A stretch of DNA of 64,000 nt, taken from NCBI GenBank assembly GCA_947089905.1, contig CAMUMG010000004.1, forward strand, positions 124,001 through 188,000, read 5' to 3'. Both the position numbers and the translations under genes were made by a program. Each line of letters begins with the position of its first letter. Position 1 is the stretch's first letter. This DNA comes from an uncultured Lachnospiraceae bacterium (GTDB lineage: Bacteria > Bacillota > Clostridia > Lachnospirales > Lachnospiraceae). This document shows positions 54,832-64,000 of the stretch, one piece after another. A model generated the notes under the pieces. That model saw nothing but the letters and a program-made list of their open reading frames with translations, did no database searches and was not told the DNA's origin.

Positions 54832-55548
54832 TTATCCAATCAAATGTGCTCTCATTCGAATTAGGATCTTTTTTTCCATACGACTGACCTGAACTTGACT
54901 AACCCCTAGTTTTTTTGCCACCTCCATCTGTGTTTTATCTTGAAAATATCGCATCTGGATAAGTTCCCGTTCTGTTTCATTTAACTCTTCCATTAACTGT
55001 TCTAATAACATATGATTGAGTAAAATTTCATTTTCATCTTTTGATTCTGGTATCTTATCCACCAAATAAATCTCATTTCCATCGCTTTGATAGACAGATT
55101 TATAGATGGATTCTACCTCTATATTCGCTTCCATTGCCATCACAATATCTTCTATTGTAAGTTCTGTGGCTGATGCAATTTCTTCTAGTGTTGCATCTCT
55201 TCCTAGTTGATGTGCAAGCTGTTCCATTGCTTGTCGTACTTTCCATCCATTTTCTTTTAGAGAACGACTTACTTTAATCATTCCATCATCTCGTAGAAAA
55301 CGTTTGATTTCTCCTGCAATCATAGGAACAGCATAAGTAGAAAATTTCACTTCAAAGGAATTATCAAATTTATCAATTGCCTTCATTAATCCAATACTTC
55401 CAATTTGAAATAAATCATCTGCTTCATATCCCCTTCCTAAAAATCTGCGTACTGTACTCCAGACAAGTCCAACATTTTCTGTAACCACCTGATCCCTTGC
55501 CGCTTTATCTCCAAGTTTCGCTTTTGCAATTAATGCAAGCGTATCCAA
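54832..55548 (-). CDS. sigF: Sporulation sigma factor SigF
   Basis: 238 residues. Region 2 with YEADDLFQIGSIGLMKAIDKFDNSFEVKFSTYAVPMIAGEIKRFLRDDGMIKVSRS, region 4 with TERELIQMRYFQDKTQMEVAKKLGVSQVQVSRMEKK. Downstream of spoIIAA-spoIIAB it is the forespore sigma F. TTG start at 55548 with GGAGG 7 bases upstream. Confidence 0.95.
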   Translation of the reverse strand: MDTLALIAKAKLGDKAARDQVVTENVGLVWSTVRRFLGRGYEADDLFQIGSIGLMKAIDKFDNSFEVKFSTYAVPMIAGEIKRFLRDDGMIKVSRSLKENGWKVRQAMEQLAHQLGRDATLEEIASATELTIEDIVMAMEANIEVESIYKSVYQSDGNEIYLVDKIPESKDENEILLNHMLLEQLMEELNETERELIQMRYFQDKTQMEVAKKLGVSQVQVSRMEKKILIRMRAHLIG

Positions 55549-55576
55549 GGAAACACCTCCTACTATTTAATATGTA

Positions 55577-56029
55577 TCATTCGCTGTCTGGATTATCAGA
55601 AAAAATTTTTCGCAGAAAGACTTTTGTACCATGCCCTGGCTCGGATTCTACTTTTAGATCATTCATAAAAGCTTCCATAAAGGCAAATCCCATCCCTGAA
55701 CGCTCCATATCTGGACGAGTAGTATAAAGTGGTTCCATTGCCTTTTCAATATCCACAATTCCAACTCCTTCATCTTCTATTGTTACTTCTAATTGTCGTT
55801 TTTTTAATCTAAGGGTCATTTTTATTTTTCCTTTTATATTTGGATATCCATGAATAATACAATTTGTAACTGCCTCTGAAACTGCTGTTTTCACATCATT
55901 TAGTTCTTCTATTGTAGGATTGATTTGTGCTGTAAATACTGCTGCCACCATTCTGGCAAATCCCTCATTTCTTGAAACCGAATCAAACACCAATTCTGCC
56001 TCATTTTCATAATTATCTAATAATTCCAT
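55577..56029 (-). CDS. spoIIAB: Anti-sigma F factor SpoIIAB
   Basis: About 150 residues. GHKL kinase motifs SEAVTNCIIHGYP, IEDEGVGI and TRPDMERSGMGFAFMEAFMNDL. It binds SigF and phosphorylates SpoIIAA. ATG at 56029 is chosen by alignment to the Bacillus N-terminus; 56041 lies directly on the ribosome site. Confidence 0.95.
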   Translation of the reverse strand: MELLDNYENEAELVFDSVSRNEGFARMVAAVFTAQINPTIEELNDVKTAVSEAVTNCIIHGYPNIKGKIKMTLRLKKRQLEVTIEDEGVGIVDIEKAMEPLYTTRPDMERSGMGFAFMEAFMNDLKVESEPGHGTKVFLRKIFSDNPDSE

Positions 56030-56059
56030 TCCTTTTTCCATCCTCCTGTTTTATTCTGT

Positions 56060-56443
56060 TTAACAAAGTCCTTTTAAAGCTTCTTCCAGATTATCATATT
56101 TTTCAATTATTTTATATAATCCTGACATTCGCATAATTCGATCAACGGCTGAACCGACATTACAAACTGCTGCCTTCCCTCCAGTAAAGATCACTTTCTT
56201 ATACCTTCCCATAATTACTCCAATTCCTGAACTATCCATAAATTCTACTCCAGTAAAATCAAATAAAATATGTTTCACATTTTGTCTTTCTATCATTTTA
56301 TCTGCCTGTTCTCGAATCCAAAGTGCATTGTGATGATCTAAATCTGCGTGCATTTGAATTATTAAAATACCAGAGCGAACACATAACTGTGCACCTGCTT
56401 CTTCCTTTTCCTTTAGCCATGTAAAACCTGTTTCTGTTCCCAT
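56060..56443 (-). CDS. spoIIAA: Anti-anti-sigma factor SpoIIAA
   Basis: 127 residues, STAS domain. ILFDFTGVEFMDSSGIGVIMGRYK holds the Ser phosphorylated by SpoIIAB. A longer N-terminus than Bacillus (about 20 extra residues). ATG at 56443 with GGAGG 5 bases upstream. First gene of the operon. Confidence 0.93.
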   Translation of the reverse strand: MGTETGFTWLKEKEEAGAQLCVRSGILIIQMHADLDHHNALWIREQADKMIERQNVKHILFDFTGVEFMDSSGIGVIMGRYKKVIFTGGKAAVCNVGSAVDRIMRMSGLYKIIEKYDNLEEALKGLC

Positions 56444-56501
56444 ATCTTCCTCCATTCTGCGGTTATTCAGCTTTTTTTTTCTTTTTTTGCTATTTTAAAA
56501 T

Positions 56502-56544
56502 AAAAAAGGAAAGACGAATTCATCTTTTTTCTTTCGTCTTTCCT
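56502..56544 (-). terminator. Terminator of TPR gene
   Basis: AGGAAAGACGAA / TTCGTCTTTCCT on the minus strand, then TTTTTTATTTT. Confidence 0.85.
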
Positions 56545-56576
56545 GCTCCCTTTTCTTTGGCAAAGATAGAATAATT

Positions 56577-58001
56577 CTATCTCTGTGATTCAATCTCACT
56601 TAACCGACTTCTTGTATATCCGGCAAGTTTAGAATTTGGAATTTTCTCTAATAATGTATTGTAAACTTGGACAGCTTCTTCTGGCAAATCAAGTGCCTGA
56701 TAAGTCTTTCCAAGGTAATACAGCGTATAATCTTTGTCTGGACTACATTCGTTGGAAAGCTCCAACAAACTTCTTGCCTTCTCATAATCATTTGCATCCA
56801 TTGCAGATCTGCCTAATCGATATGCTGGCATTGCAGATTTTTGGTAAACTTCCTGTTTCATCTGAGATAATATTTTTGCTGCGCTCTCATTTTTAATTGT
56901 ATCTTCATTCATTTCATGTAGCTTTATTGTCAGATCTATCAGTTGTTGTTCTGGAATAGAATCCAAACCTTTGCTTGCTGCTTCCTGATAAAGTGTCATG
57001 ATTTCAAACAGGCTACTATAATCTTCTATCTCTTTTTCCTTTTGTGGTGCTTTTAATCCTTCTATCTCTTTATCTTTATCCTCTAATTTTTGTTGTAAAG
57101 AGGCGATTTCTTTATCTCTTGAGGTAACTGCTGCCATTTGTACCATCAGATCACTATTATAATCCATCTTTTCTTTTTCATATTCTTCTCTAATATTGGC
57201 TTTTGCTGTTGGTACAATCAATAAAAAGGTAAATGCAATTCCGACTGCCATTCCAAGAAATAAATTTACCCAAGCCATAATATTTGGTTTGTCTTCCTTA
57301 TAATTACTTACTGGCTCAATTCCCTGTGTTCCTTCAGAAGAAACTTCATCTTTTTTTGATGTATTTGTTGATTCCTTTTGAATAGTTGGTCTTTCTTGGA
57401 TTACTTTTAAATAACGAAGAGTATCTGTATTAGCAATATCAATTTTATTTGCTTTTAAAAGACATTTTTTTGCCTTTTCGTAATCTTTTGCTTTCATATA
57501 CAATAATGCCAAAAGCTGTAATGCCCTTATAAAGTTAGGGTTTAAACTAATTACCTTTTTTAATTGAAGAATTGCTAAATCATCATCTTTACTTTTTGCT
57601 TCCTGAAGTGCAATATTATATTTCTTTACTGCTTGATTTAGTGCTTCTAACTCTGTCTGATCAGACTGAAGCAACTCTATATAGTGATCTGCATCATTGT
57701 CCTGTGGTTGAAGATTCTTACTAATTACCCATTCACTTAATGCTGCAACAGTTTCTCCCATCTCAAAATAGACAAGTCCTAATAGATTTCTGGAGTTTGT
57801 ATGATATTTATTCATTTCCAAACTCTTTTTTAACATAATGACTGCACCAGAAAGATCTCGGATATTCGCTTTTTCAAGTCCACGGTTATAATATAAATTA
57901 GATCGCATATAAGCTATACGAAATACTGTCAAATCCATTCCGCACATCTCGCAGCGACTCCGCTTTAACGATACTATATTGCCACAATTCGGACAGTTCA
58001 T
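56577..58001 (-). CDS. Zinc-ribbon, TPR and coiled-coil membrane protein
   Basis: About 474 residues. N-terminal zinc ribbon (CPNCGNIVSLKRSRCEMCG), TPR-like helices (35-205), one transmembrane helix (about 245-265, MAWVNLFLGMAVGIAFTFLLIV), a coiled coil (270-325) and three C-terminal TPRs. The architecture suggests a membrane scaffold. Conserved in Lachnospiraceae as far as I can tell; function unknown. Preceded by a 46-residue ORF in the same operon. Confidence 0.7.
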   Translation of the reverse strand: MNCPNCGNIVSLKRSRCEMCGMDLTVFRIAYMRSNLYYNRGLEKANIRDLSGAVIMLKKSLEMNKYHTNSRNLLGLVYFEMGETVAALSEWVISKNLQPQDNDADHYIELLQSDQTELEALNQAVKKYNIALQEAKSKDDDLAILQLKKVISLNPNFIRALQLLALLYMKAKDYEKAKKCLLKANKIDIANTDTLRYLKVIQERPTIQKESTNTSKKDEVSSEGTQGIEPVSNYKEDKPNIMAWVNLFLGMAVGIAFTFLLIVPTAKANIREEYEKEKMDYNSDLMVQMAAVTSRDKEIASLQQKLEDKDKEIEGLKAPQKEKEIEDYSSLFEIMTLYQEAASKGLDSIPEQQLIDLTIKLHEMNEDTIKNESAAKILSQMKQEVYQKSAMPAYRLGRSAMDANDYEKARSLLELSNECSPDKDYTLYYLGKTYQALDLPEEAVQVYNTLLEKIPNSKLAGYTRSRLSEIESQR

Positions 58002-58021
58002 CGGCTTGTTTCCTCCCAAGT

Positions 58022-58162
58022 CTATCGATTGCTTTTTTCCTTTAATAGCTGTTTAATAAAATCGGTCATATCACTTAAATCATTTTGAATGATCGCTTCT
58101 TCTGCCTGTTCAATTTCTAAGCTTGGCTGAAACTTTGCAATTTCTTCTTCAAAATCTATCAT
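58022..58162 (-). CDS. 46-residue acidic protein upstream of TPR gene
   Basis: ATG with GGAGAG 8 bases upstream; reads MIDFEEEIAKFQPSLEIEQA and ends KEKSNR, then TAG 20 bases before the TPR gene. Acidic, helical, no membrane segment. The short spacing and good ribosome site argue for a real gene in one operon with the scaffold-like protein; function unknown. Confidence 0.6.
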   Translation of the reverse strand: MIDFEEEIAKFQPSLEIEQAEEAIIQNDLSDMTDFIKQLLKEKSNR

Positions 58163-58326
58163 AAATCTATCTCTCCATTCACTTATTTTGTCAAAGGTAT
58201 TTTATCAATAGTACTATCATATACGGTAAGTAAAAAAAAATCAAGACCTTCCGGGAAAATTAAAAAGTTTCTAAGAAAGTCCTGATATCATTCGAGCTTT
58301 TATTCACTTTAACAACAAAAAAGCCT

Positions 58327-59727
58327 CTATTCATTTGCAAATAACCCAATATCTTCTCCCCTGCGTTTTATACAAATATTTGTGTGCATATCCAAAATCT
58401 GAGTAGCAACACCATTGACTGTAACTTTTGTTCCCGGATAAATTCGTTTGGTTACTACTACCTTTGCAGTCCCCGACTGTTCCTTTTTCATCAATAAATG
58501 TTCTTTTTTTGCCTTTGCTGCTGCAGCTTCTGAACTTAGTATAATTTTTGTACGCATTAATTTTAATTTCTGCTGTGCAATGTCCTTTGTCGCCTTTCCT
58601 GTACTTTCTATATCGGCAATACGATTTAATGCAATATTGATCTGCTCTACTTTTTCATTGGATTCCTTCATCTCTTTTTCACAGGTTGCAATCTCTGAAA
58701 CAATACCATCTGAAACTCCAACTTCTAATTCTGTCTTTACCTCTGCCATATTGCCGATAATTGTAGCACTGATTCCATGAACTGCCCGTACTACTCCCCC
58801 AACAATAATACCAAGCTTTCCAGATACAACTACTTCCCCTTCTGTTTTTATGATACAGTTTAAAATAGAATTCGCATGAATTGTTCCCATGCTTATAATT
58901 TCTACTTGTTCAAAAAATTTTCCTGATACATCGCCGCCTGCTTTAATGCTTCCCTTGCCAGCACCCTGCATTCCGCTTTCCAAAATAACATCTTTTCCTG
59001 CTTCAATTTTAGCACTTTCTACATGACCGCTGACTGTAATACTTCCAGTTGCCTTTAAAGCCATTCCTGCAGCAATATTTCCATGAATAATTAAATCTCC
59101 TTCAAAAGAAATATCACCTGTTAAATAATCAACATCTGAGTTAATTTCATAGACGTTTGTTACTGTCAATTTATCATTTGCATACTCTACTTTGCCATGA
59201 ATAGCTGCCATATAGACTAAACGGTCTTCTGAAACTGTAACTCCTTTAACTTTAAGCATACGTTGTTCTTTTCCGCGATAGGCAACAATAGGCTTACCAC
59301 GAACATCTATTCCATTTTCTCCCTGTATTGCTTTATGATAATAAACTAACTTTTCTCCCATTTTAACCATAGTAATTTCATCTAAGGTATGATAATCTAC
59401 AGAACCATCTGGAAGAATTTTAGGTCCTTTCTTATCATCAATTGGAAAAAGAAACTCAAACCATCCATCTTTTCCATCCTGTTTTTCTTTTCCCCTCGCC
59501 ACCAATACTGGACAGTTATATTTTCCTTTTTCAAGCATGGCTTTGATAACTGATTCATTGATTCCAAATGTTACCCCGCGTCCTTCCAGAAAATCCATAA
59601 CCTCGGATAATCTGTATGGATCTCCAGGCATAGGAGGACATAAGCTTAAATAGGCTTCCATATCATCATTTCGCAGAGCAACTTCCGAACCATTTTTCAT
59701 TACATTCAGTCTTTCTGTACTGGTCAT
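58327..59727 (-). CDS. FapA/DUF342 family protein
   Basis: 466 residues. N-terminal FapA domain and a central right-handed beta-helix-like region with repeated short strands (GDISFEGDLIIHGNIAAGMALKATGSITVSGHVESAKIEAGKDVILESGMQGAGKGSIKAGGDVSGKF), then a coiled coil and a C-terminal cap. DUF342 proteins are linked with flagellar assembly in some bacteria and with polysaccharide or polar functions in others; no other flagellar genes are here. ATG at 59727 with AAGGAG 9 bases upstream. Confidence 0.85.
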   Translation of the reverse strand: MTSTERLNVMKNGSEVALRNDDMEAYLSLCPPMPGDPYRLSEVMDFLEGRGVTFGINESVIKAMLEKGKYNCPVLVARGKEKQDGKDGWFEFLFPIDDKKGPKILPDGSVDYHTLDEITMVKMGEKLVYYHKAIQGENGIDVRGKPIVAYRGKEQRMLKVKGVTVSEDRLVYMAAIHGKVEYANDKLTVTNVYEINSDVDYLTGDISFEGDLIIHGNIAAGMALKATGSITVSGHVESAKIEAGKDVILESGMQGAGKGSIKAGGDVSGKFFEQVEIISMGTIHANSILNCIIKTEGEVVVSGKLGIIVGGVVRAVHGISATIIGNMAEVKTELEVGVSDGIVSEIATCEKEMKESNEKVEQINIALNRIADIESTGKATKDIAQQKLKLMRTKIILSSEAAAAKAKKEHLLMKKEQSGTAKVVVTKRIYPGTKVTVNGVATQILDMHTNICIKRRGEDIGLFANE

Positions 59728-59889
59728 GGATCTCATCTCCTTTTGTTAATTTATTTATTATACCACACTTTCTATCTGAATTCTATCACTTTTTTTCTGT
59801 TCCCTTTCTTTTTTAAACGCCTCCTTTTTACTATTATATCTTATTTTCTTTGAAATGTCTATTTCTCCTAGATAGTTTCTTAAAAAATT

Positions 59890-59938
59890 AAGAAACTGTC
59901 TAAAAGTAATACTAACACTTTAGACAGTTTCTTTTTTT
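59890..59938. terminator. valS terminator
   Basis: AAGAAACTGTCTAAA / TTTAGACAGTTTCTT stem with T tracts on both sides. A third partial copy of the arm, GATAGTTTCTTAA at 59870-59883, could form an alternative hairpin. Confidence 0.85.
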
Positions 59939-62626
59939 CTACTGATTAAAATGCAGTAGACGTTCCCTAACCTGTTTCATCATATCTGTATACTTTTCTA
60001 GCTTTCCTCGTTCTTCTTCTAATTTTGCCTCTGGAGCTTTCGCTAAAAAGTTTGGATTAGAAAGTATTCCGTTTACTCGCTTTAATTCTGCCTCTAATCG
60101 TTTTTCTTCCTTTTTTAGCCGTTCTATCTCTTTTTCTAGGTCTACTAACTCTTTTAATGGAATAAAAATCACTGCCTGAGAAATAACTGCTGAAACTGCA
60201 TCTGCATCTATGCCTGTCTTTTCCTCTTGAATATGCACTTCACTTGCTCCTGCCAGTGTACCAAAAAATAGAGAACCTAAACGGAAAATTTCCCGAACCT
60301 TTTTTGACTCTGATACTACAATAATAGCAGATTTTCGACTTGGTGGAACATTCATTTCCACACGGATATTTCTGATTGCCTTTACAGCTTCCTTCATAAG
60401 TTCTACTGCTTCTTCTTGCTCTGGGTAATTTCTCTCTGGATAGTAGTTTGGCCAGTCTGAAATCATAATAGATTCTTGTGTCTGTATTGTACCTTCCATT
60501 TCTTTTAACGTACAAAAGATTTCTTCTGTCACAAATGGCATGTAAGGATGAAGTAATTTTAATGAAGTGGTGAGTGTCTGTCTAAGTGTCCACATAGCTG
60601 CTGCCCTAGAAACCGGATCATTTCCATAAAGTCTTGGTTTTACCATTTCAATATACCAATCACAAAACTCTTCCCAAATAAAATCATAAATTTTTTGTGC
60701 AGCAATTCCTAGTTCAAACTTCTCTAAATTTTCAGTTACTTCTTTTGTTAAACGGTTTACTTTTGTTAAAATCCAACAGTCAGCTTCTGTAAGAGTTTCT
60801 TGTGCAATCTCTGTCTTAGTTGGATCTTCTCCCTTTTCTTCCATCTGCATCATATTCATCATAATAAAACGGGAAGCATTCCATACTTTATTTGCAAAAT
60901 TTCGGCTAGCCTCTACTCTCTCATTATAAAACCGCATGTCATTTCCGGGTGCATTTCCAGTAATTAAAGTAAACCTAAGTGCATCTGCGCCATACTGATC
61001 AATAATTTCTAGTGGATCAATTCCATTGTTAAGAGATTTCGACATTTTCCTTCCGTTTGAATCTCTTACTAATCCATGAAATAATACTGTTTTAAACGGA
61101 GGTTTTCCCATATGCTCATATCCTGAGAAAATCATTCGAATTACCCAAAAGAAAATAATGTCATATCCTGTAATCATAACGTCTGTTGGATAGAAATATT
61201 CTAAATCCTTTGTCTGATCTGGCCATCCAAGAGTGGAAAATGGCCATAGTGCAGAAGAAAACCAAGTATCCAAAGTATCCGGATCTTGCTCTAACTTATC
61301 ATATCCACACTCTGGACATGTCTTTGGAGCTTCATTTGATTTTGCTACTATAATTTTTTTACACTTCTTACAATAGTAAGCAGGAATTCGATGTCCCCAC
61401 CATAGTTGTCTTGAAATACACCAATCTTTAATATGATCTGTCCAGTTAAAATATGTCTTTTCCATACGTTCTGGAACTAATCGAATCTCTCCTGTCTTTA
61501 CTGCCTTAATAGCTGGAAGAATCAACTCTTCCATTTTTACAAACCACTGTTGTTTAATTAATGGTTCTACTGTGGTTTTACATCTGTCATGTGTTCCTAC
61601 ATTATGGGAATACTCTTCAATCCGCACTAATAACCCCATATGCTCTAACTCTTCTACAATCTGTTTTCTTGCCTCATAGCGGTCTAATCCTACAAACTTT
61701 CCACCATTTTCATTAATTGTAGCATCGTCATTTAAAATATTGATCTCTGGAAGATGATGTCTTTTTCCTACTTCAAAGTCATTTGGATCATGTGCTGGAG
61801 TAATCTTTACTACTCCTGTTCCAAATTCTCGATCTACATATTCATCTGCAATAATTGGAATCTCTCTGTCAACAAACGGAACTTTTACTGTTTTTCCAAC
61901 TAAATGACGATATCTTTCATCCTCTGGATGTACAGCTACTGCTGTATCTCCAAGCATTGTTTCTGGACGGGTTGTAGCAAATTCTAAAAATTCATCTGTC
62001 CCAACAACTGGATACTTAATATGCCAAAAATGTCCCGCCTGTTCTTCATAAAGAACTTCTGCGTCAGAAATAGAAGTATGACATGCTGGACACCAGTTAA
62101 TAATCCGAGAGCCTTTATAAATCAATCCCTTATGATACATCTTGCAAAATACTTCTTCTACCGCCCTAGAACATCCTTCATCCATCGTAAAACGTTCTCT
62201 ATCCCAATCACAAGAAGATCCCATCTTTTTTAACTGTTCAATAATTTTATTTCCATACTTTTCTTTCCATGCCCAAGCACGTTCTAAAAATCCTTCTCTT
62301 CCTAAGTCCTCCTTTTGTATACCTTCCTTTTTCATCTGTTCTATAATCTTTACTTCTGTTGCAATACTGGCATGGTCTGTTCCCGGCTGCCACATTGCGT
62401 TATAACCCTGCATCCTCTTAAAGCGAATCAAAATATCCTGCATCGTATTATCTAAAGCATGTCCCATATGCAGTTGTCCTGTAATATTTGGCGGGGGAAT
62501 CACAATTGTAAATGGCTTCTTTGTCTCATCTGGCTCGGCATGAAAATACTTTTTGTCTATCCATTTTTGATAAAGTCGATCTTCAATCTCTTTCGGATTA
62601 TACGTTTTCGCTAATTCCTTTTTCAT
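59939..62626 (-). CDS. valS: Valyl-tRNA synthetase
   Basis: 895 residues. HIGH motif [22 protein letters not shown] motif [11 protein letters not shown], editing domain with [19 protein letters not shown] and [15 protein letters not shown], zinc-like [23 protein letters not shown] insertion and C-terminal coiled coil (residues 830-890). ATG at 62626 with GGAGG 5 bases upstream. Controlled by the T-box upstream. Confidence 0.98.
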   Translation of the reverse strand: MKKELAKTYNPKEIEDRLYQKWIDKKYFHAEPDETKKPFTIVIPPPNITGQLHMGHALDNTMQDILIRFKRMQGYNAMWQPGTDHASIATEVKIIEQMKKEGIQKEDLGREGFLERAWAWKEKYGNKIIEQLKKMGSSCDWDRERFTMDEGCSRAVEEVFCKMYHKGLIYKGSRIINWCPACHTSISDAEVLYEEQAGHFWHIKYPVVGTDEFLEFATTRPETMLGDTAVAVHPEDERYRHLVGKTVKVPFVDREIPIIADEYVDREFGTGVVKITPAHDPNDFEVGKRHHLPEINILNDDATINENGGKFVGLDRYEARKQIVEELEHMGLLVRIEEYSHNVGTHDRCKTTVEPLIKQQWFVKMEELILPAIKAVKTGEIRLVPERMEKTYFNWTDHIKDWCISRQLWWGHRIPAYYCKKCKKIIVAKSNEAPKTCPECGYDKLEQDPDTLDTWFSSALWPFSTLGWPDQTKDLEYFYPTDVMITGYDIIFFWVIRMIFSGYEHMGKPPFKTVLFHGLVRDSNGRKMSKSLNNGIDPLEIIDQYGADALRFTLITGNAPGNDMRFYNERVEASRNFANKVWNASRFIMMNMMQMEEKGEDPTKTEIAQETLTEADCWILTKVNRLTKEVTENLEKFELGIAAQKIYDFIWEEFCDWYIEMVKPRLYGNDPVSRAAAMWTLRQTLTTSLKLLHPYMPFVTEEIFCTLKEMEGTIQTQESIMISDWPNYYPERNYPEQEEAVELMKEAVKAIRNIRVEMNVPPSRKSAIIVVSESKKVREIFRLGSLFFGTLAGASEVHIQEEKTGIDADAVSAVISQAVIFIPLKELVDLEKEIERLKKEEKRLEAELKRVNGILSNPNFLAKAPEAKLEEERGKLEKYTDMMKQVRERLLHFNQ

Positions 62627-62639
62627 AATGTCCTCCAAT

Positions 62640-62929
62640 TTTTAAAATGAAATAAAAAAGGCTCTTCATCCTCTAAGGACGAAGAACCGTGGTACCACCT
62701 TACTTTACAGCTATAACTGCTGCCTTTTTCTGCTTCTTATAAAGCATCCATCTATAACGGGATTTCCCGTCATCCTCTATAAAGCTCTATCGCTGTTTAA
62801 GGATGATGCTCGAAAGCTACCTTCCATAAGCACTTACTTCAAACGGTTTTACAGCCTGTGAACCATTCTCTCTGTGAAGGCTACTTATGTAATCCTCTTT
62901 CTCACTGCATTTTCTTTATTTATTCTATT
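62640..62929 (-). promoter_or_regulatory. T-box riboswitch of valS
   Basis: The minus strand has the T-box core AAGGTGGTACCACGG (62686-62700), followed by the terminator GGTTCTTCGTCC / GGATGAAGAGCC with TTTTTT (62655-62689). Stem I (about 62790-62880) shows the specifier region GAAGTAAGTGC, where GTA is a valine codon. Uncharged tRNA-Val should pair and stabilise the antiterminator. Confidence 0.93.
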
Positions 62930-62935
62930 GTTCCT

Positions 62936-62964
62936 ATCATAGACAGAAAACAAAAAAATGTCAA
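62936..62964 (-). promoter_or_regulatory. valS promoter
   Basis: Minus strand TTGACA, 17 bases, TATGAT, about 7 bases before the leader start. Confidence 0.75.
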
Positions 62965-62974
62965 GGGGTTTTTA

Positions 62975-64000
62975 TTATCTTCTAATTTGAATCGCTTGGA
63001 CTGTTTCGTTTCCATTTTGATCGATAGCATAGAAAGTATAAATTCCACCATATTTTATCTGAAAGGTTATTGTTCCATCGTCTTGTGGCACAATCTCTTT
63101 TCCTACCTTTCCTTTATTGAAATATTCTGCCCTTCTTTCCCCAGATTCATACCAAACACCTTTTAAATCATTGTCTTTATCCTTTATAGTGACCACTAAA
63201 TATTTTCCAAAATAATCATAGTATATTTTAAAGGAAAACTCTGGTGCACTACCTGATGGAACTTCTTTTGTTTCCTCTTGTTTTTGTGGTATTTGTTCTT
63301 TTTCTTTTATTTGTCCTCTATCATAAGTCAATGCTGCATACGCATCTAACATACCTCCTGTTGCGACTAATCCATCTAAACTTTCTAAAGGACGAACAGA
63401 AGCCAAAAGAATATCCTTTATTTCTGATGGGGTAATATCTTCGTATTGTGAATATAATAAGGCTGCAACTCCCGTTACCATTGGTGCTGCCATAGAAGTT
63501 CCCGTCATGTAACTATAGGTATTATTAGGCGTAGAACTTAAAATATAAGACCCTGGAGCTGCTAAATCTACAGAAACTTTTCCATAATTGGAACTGGAAT
63601 GTAATGTGCCGTCAATGGTTAAATTTGCAACGGAAATAATATTATCTAAAGGATACGCTGCTGGATAAATTGGAATATTATCTGAATTTTGACCTCTTCC
63701 TGTCCAATCATCACCATTTCCTGCTGCTGCAATAAAAAGCATATTTGAATTTTTAATTGTCTGATACAGCCTGCGGTTATTTTCAGTTGTACCAAAACTC
63801 AAATTACAGATCGATGCACCATTTTTCTCAGCATATTGAATTGCTTGAATAATTGCGTTTGTTTTACCTGCACCATCTTTTCCTCCAAGTGCTTTTAATA
63901 CCATTACTTTTATTTTTGTATTTCCTGCGATTCCTGCTATCCCAAGATTATTGATCGATGCTGAAATGGTTCCTGCTCCGTGTGTTCCATGACTATCTTC
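62975..64000 (-). CDS. Subtilisin-like (S8) serine protease, C-terminal part
   Basis: The gene enters from the right edge; about 341 codons are visible and the N-terminus with the catalytic Asp is outside. Catalytic His in DSHGTHGAGTISA, oxyanion Asn in AAAGNGDDWTG and Ser in GTSMAAPMVTGVAALLYS are intact. A C-terminal extension of about 110 residues (after residue 232 of the visible part) has a Glu/Gln/Lys linker and an Ig-like strand region (GIYTFYAIDQNGNETVQ). Probably secreted; the signal peptide cannot be seen. Confidence 0.93.
   Translation of the reverse strand, partial: EDSHGTHGAGTISASINNLGIAGIAGNTKIKVMVLKALGGKDGAGKTNAIIQAIQYAEKNGASICNLSFGTTENNRRLYQTIKNSNMLFIAAAGNGDDWTGRGQNSDNIPIYPAAYPLDNIISVANLTIDGTLHSSSNYGKVSVDLAAPGSYILSSTPNNTYSYMTGTSMAAPMVTGVAALLYSQYEDITPSEIKDILLASVRPLESLDGLVATGGMLDAYAALTYDRGQIKEKEQIPQKQEETKEVPSGSAPEFSFKIYYDYFGKYLVVTIKDKDNDLKGVWYESGERRAEYFNKGKVGKEIVPQDDGTITFQIKYGGIYTFYAIDQNGNETVQAIQIRR

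Noticed and set aside
56456-56500. Sigma-H promoter before spoIIAA
   Set aside because: GCTGAAT fits the -10 but the only -35-like A/G stretch is at the wrong distance.
62858-63166. 102-codon plus frame
   Set aside because: Antisense to the T-box leader and protease gene end.

Overview
The window is an A+T-rich chromosomal segment of an endospore-forming anaerobic Firmicute, most probably a Lachnospiraceae (Clostridia) species. Support for this: a complete spoIIAA-spoIIAB-sigF operon, an alpha/beta small acid-soluble spore protein, a YlbJ/SpoVV-type sporulation membrane protein, strong GGAGG ribosome-binding sites, clostridial housekeeping order (tgt-yajC, TIGR04086 membrane protein), a valS T-box, and many near-consensus TTGACA-N17-TATAAT promoters. 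The genus cannot be fixed from sequence alone. No insertion sequence, prophage, CRISPR array or rRNA operon was seen. Most genes lie on the minus strand.

Layout. 0-4 kb: ylb-like cluster (tmcAL, ylbJ/spoVV, coiled-coil protein, coaD, rsmD) and a SASP. 4-8 kb: a minus operon of HEAT/THUMP-type RNA methylase, nfo, tcdA and a stand-alone B12-dependent methionine synthase reactivation domain, driven by a perfect consensus promoter. 8-15 kb: small conserved protein, enolase, M32 carboxypeptidase, SH3/cell-wall hydrolase, argH plus CBS protein. 15-25.8 kb: GNAT, two heterodimeric ABC exporters each with one degenerate ATPase site, the second under a MarR regulator with a large palindromic operator, and between them a chemoreceptor whose leader looks like an attenuator. 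25.9-31 kb: nadE, an MFS exporter with its TetR regulator and three operator-like palindromes, and a radical SAM protein. 31.2-31.4 kb: a structured RNA, probably 6S RNA, behind a strong promoter. 31.4-34.7 kb: OmpR-type two-component system and a BIG2 surface protein. 35-38.2 kb: an accessory-looking block between TIGR04086 and yajC with a two-TM beta-rich (Cap15-like) protein, a hydrophobic mini-ORF, a probable small RNA with an anti-Shine-Dalgarno stretch, a PHP phosphoesterase and a Cys-rich unknown. 38-43 kb: yajC, tgt, HPr-like protein without the active His, a FliM-N-terminus-like protein, an HD-GYP response regulator and tRNA-Trp. 43-47.6 kb: leuB-membrane protein-leuC-leuD and mutY. 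47.7-54.8 kb: lipoprotein, coiled-coil protein, a Bce-type peptide-detoxification module (RR, HK, ATPase, permease) with a two-box operator, DUF6512. 54.8-64 kb: spoIIA operon, Zn-ribbon/TPR membrane protein with an upstream 46-residue protein, FapA/DUF342 protein, T-box-controlled valS and the C-terminal part of a subtilisin-like protease.

Together the window is a mostly core segment (translation, tRNA modification, NAD, leucine and arginine synthesis, glycolysis, sporulation) with interspersed envelope-stress and drug-export modules that each carry readable local regulatory DNA. The best candidates for something undescribed are the chemoreceptor leader (palindromic promoter, leader peptide, terminator), the 36.2 kb small RNA with its neighbouring hydrophobic mini-ORF, and the accessory block around them.
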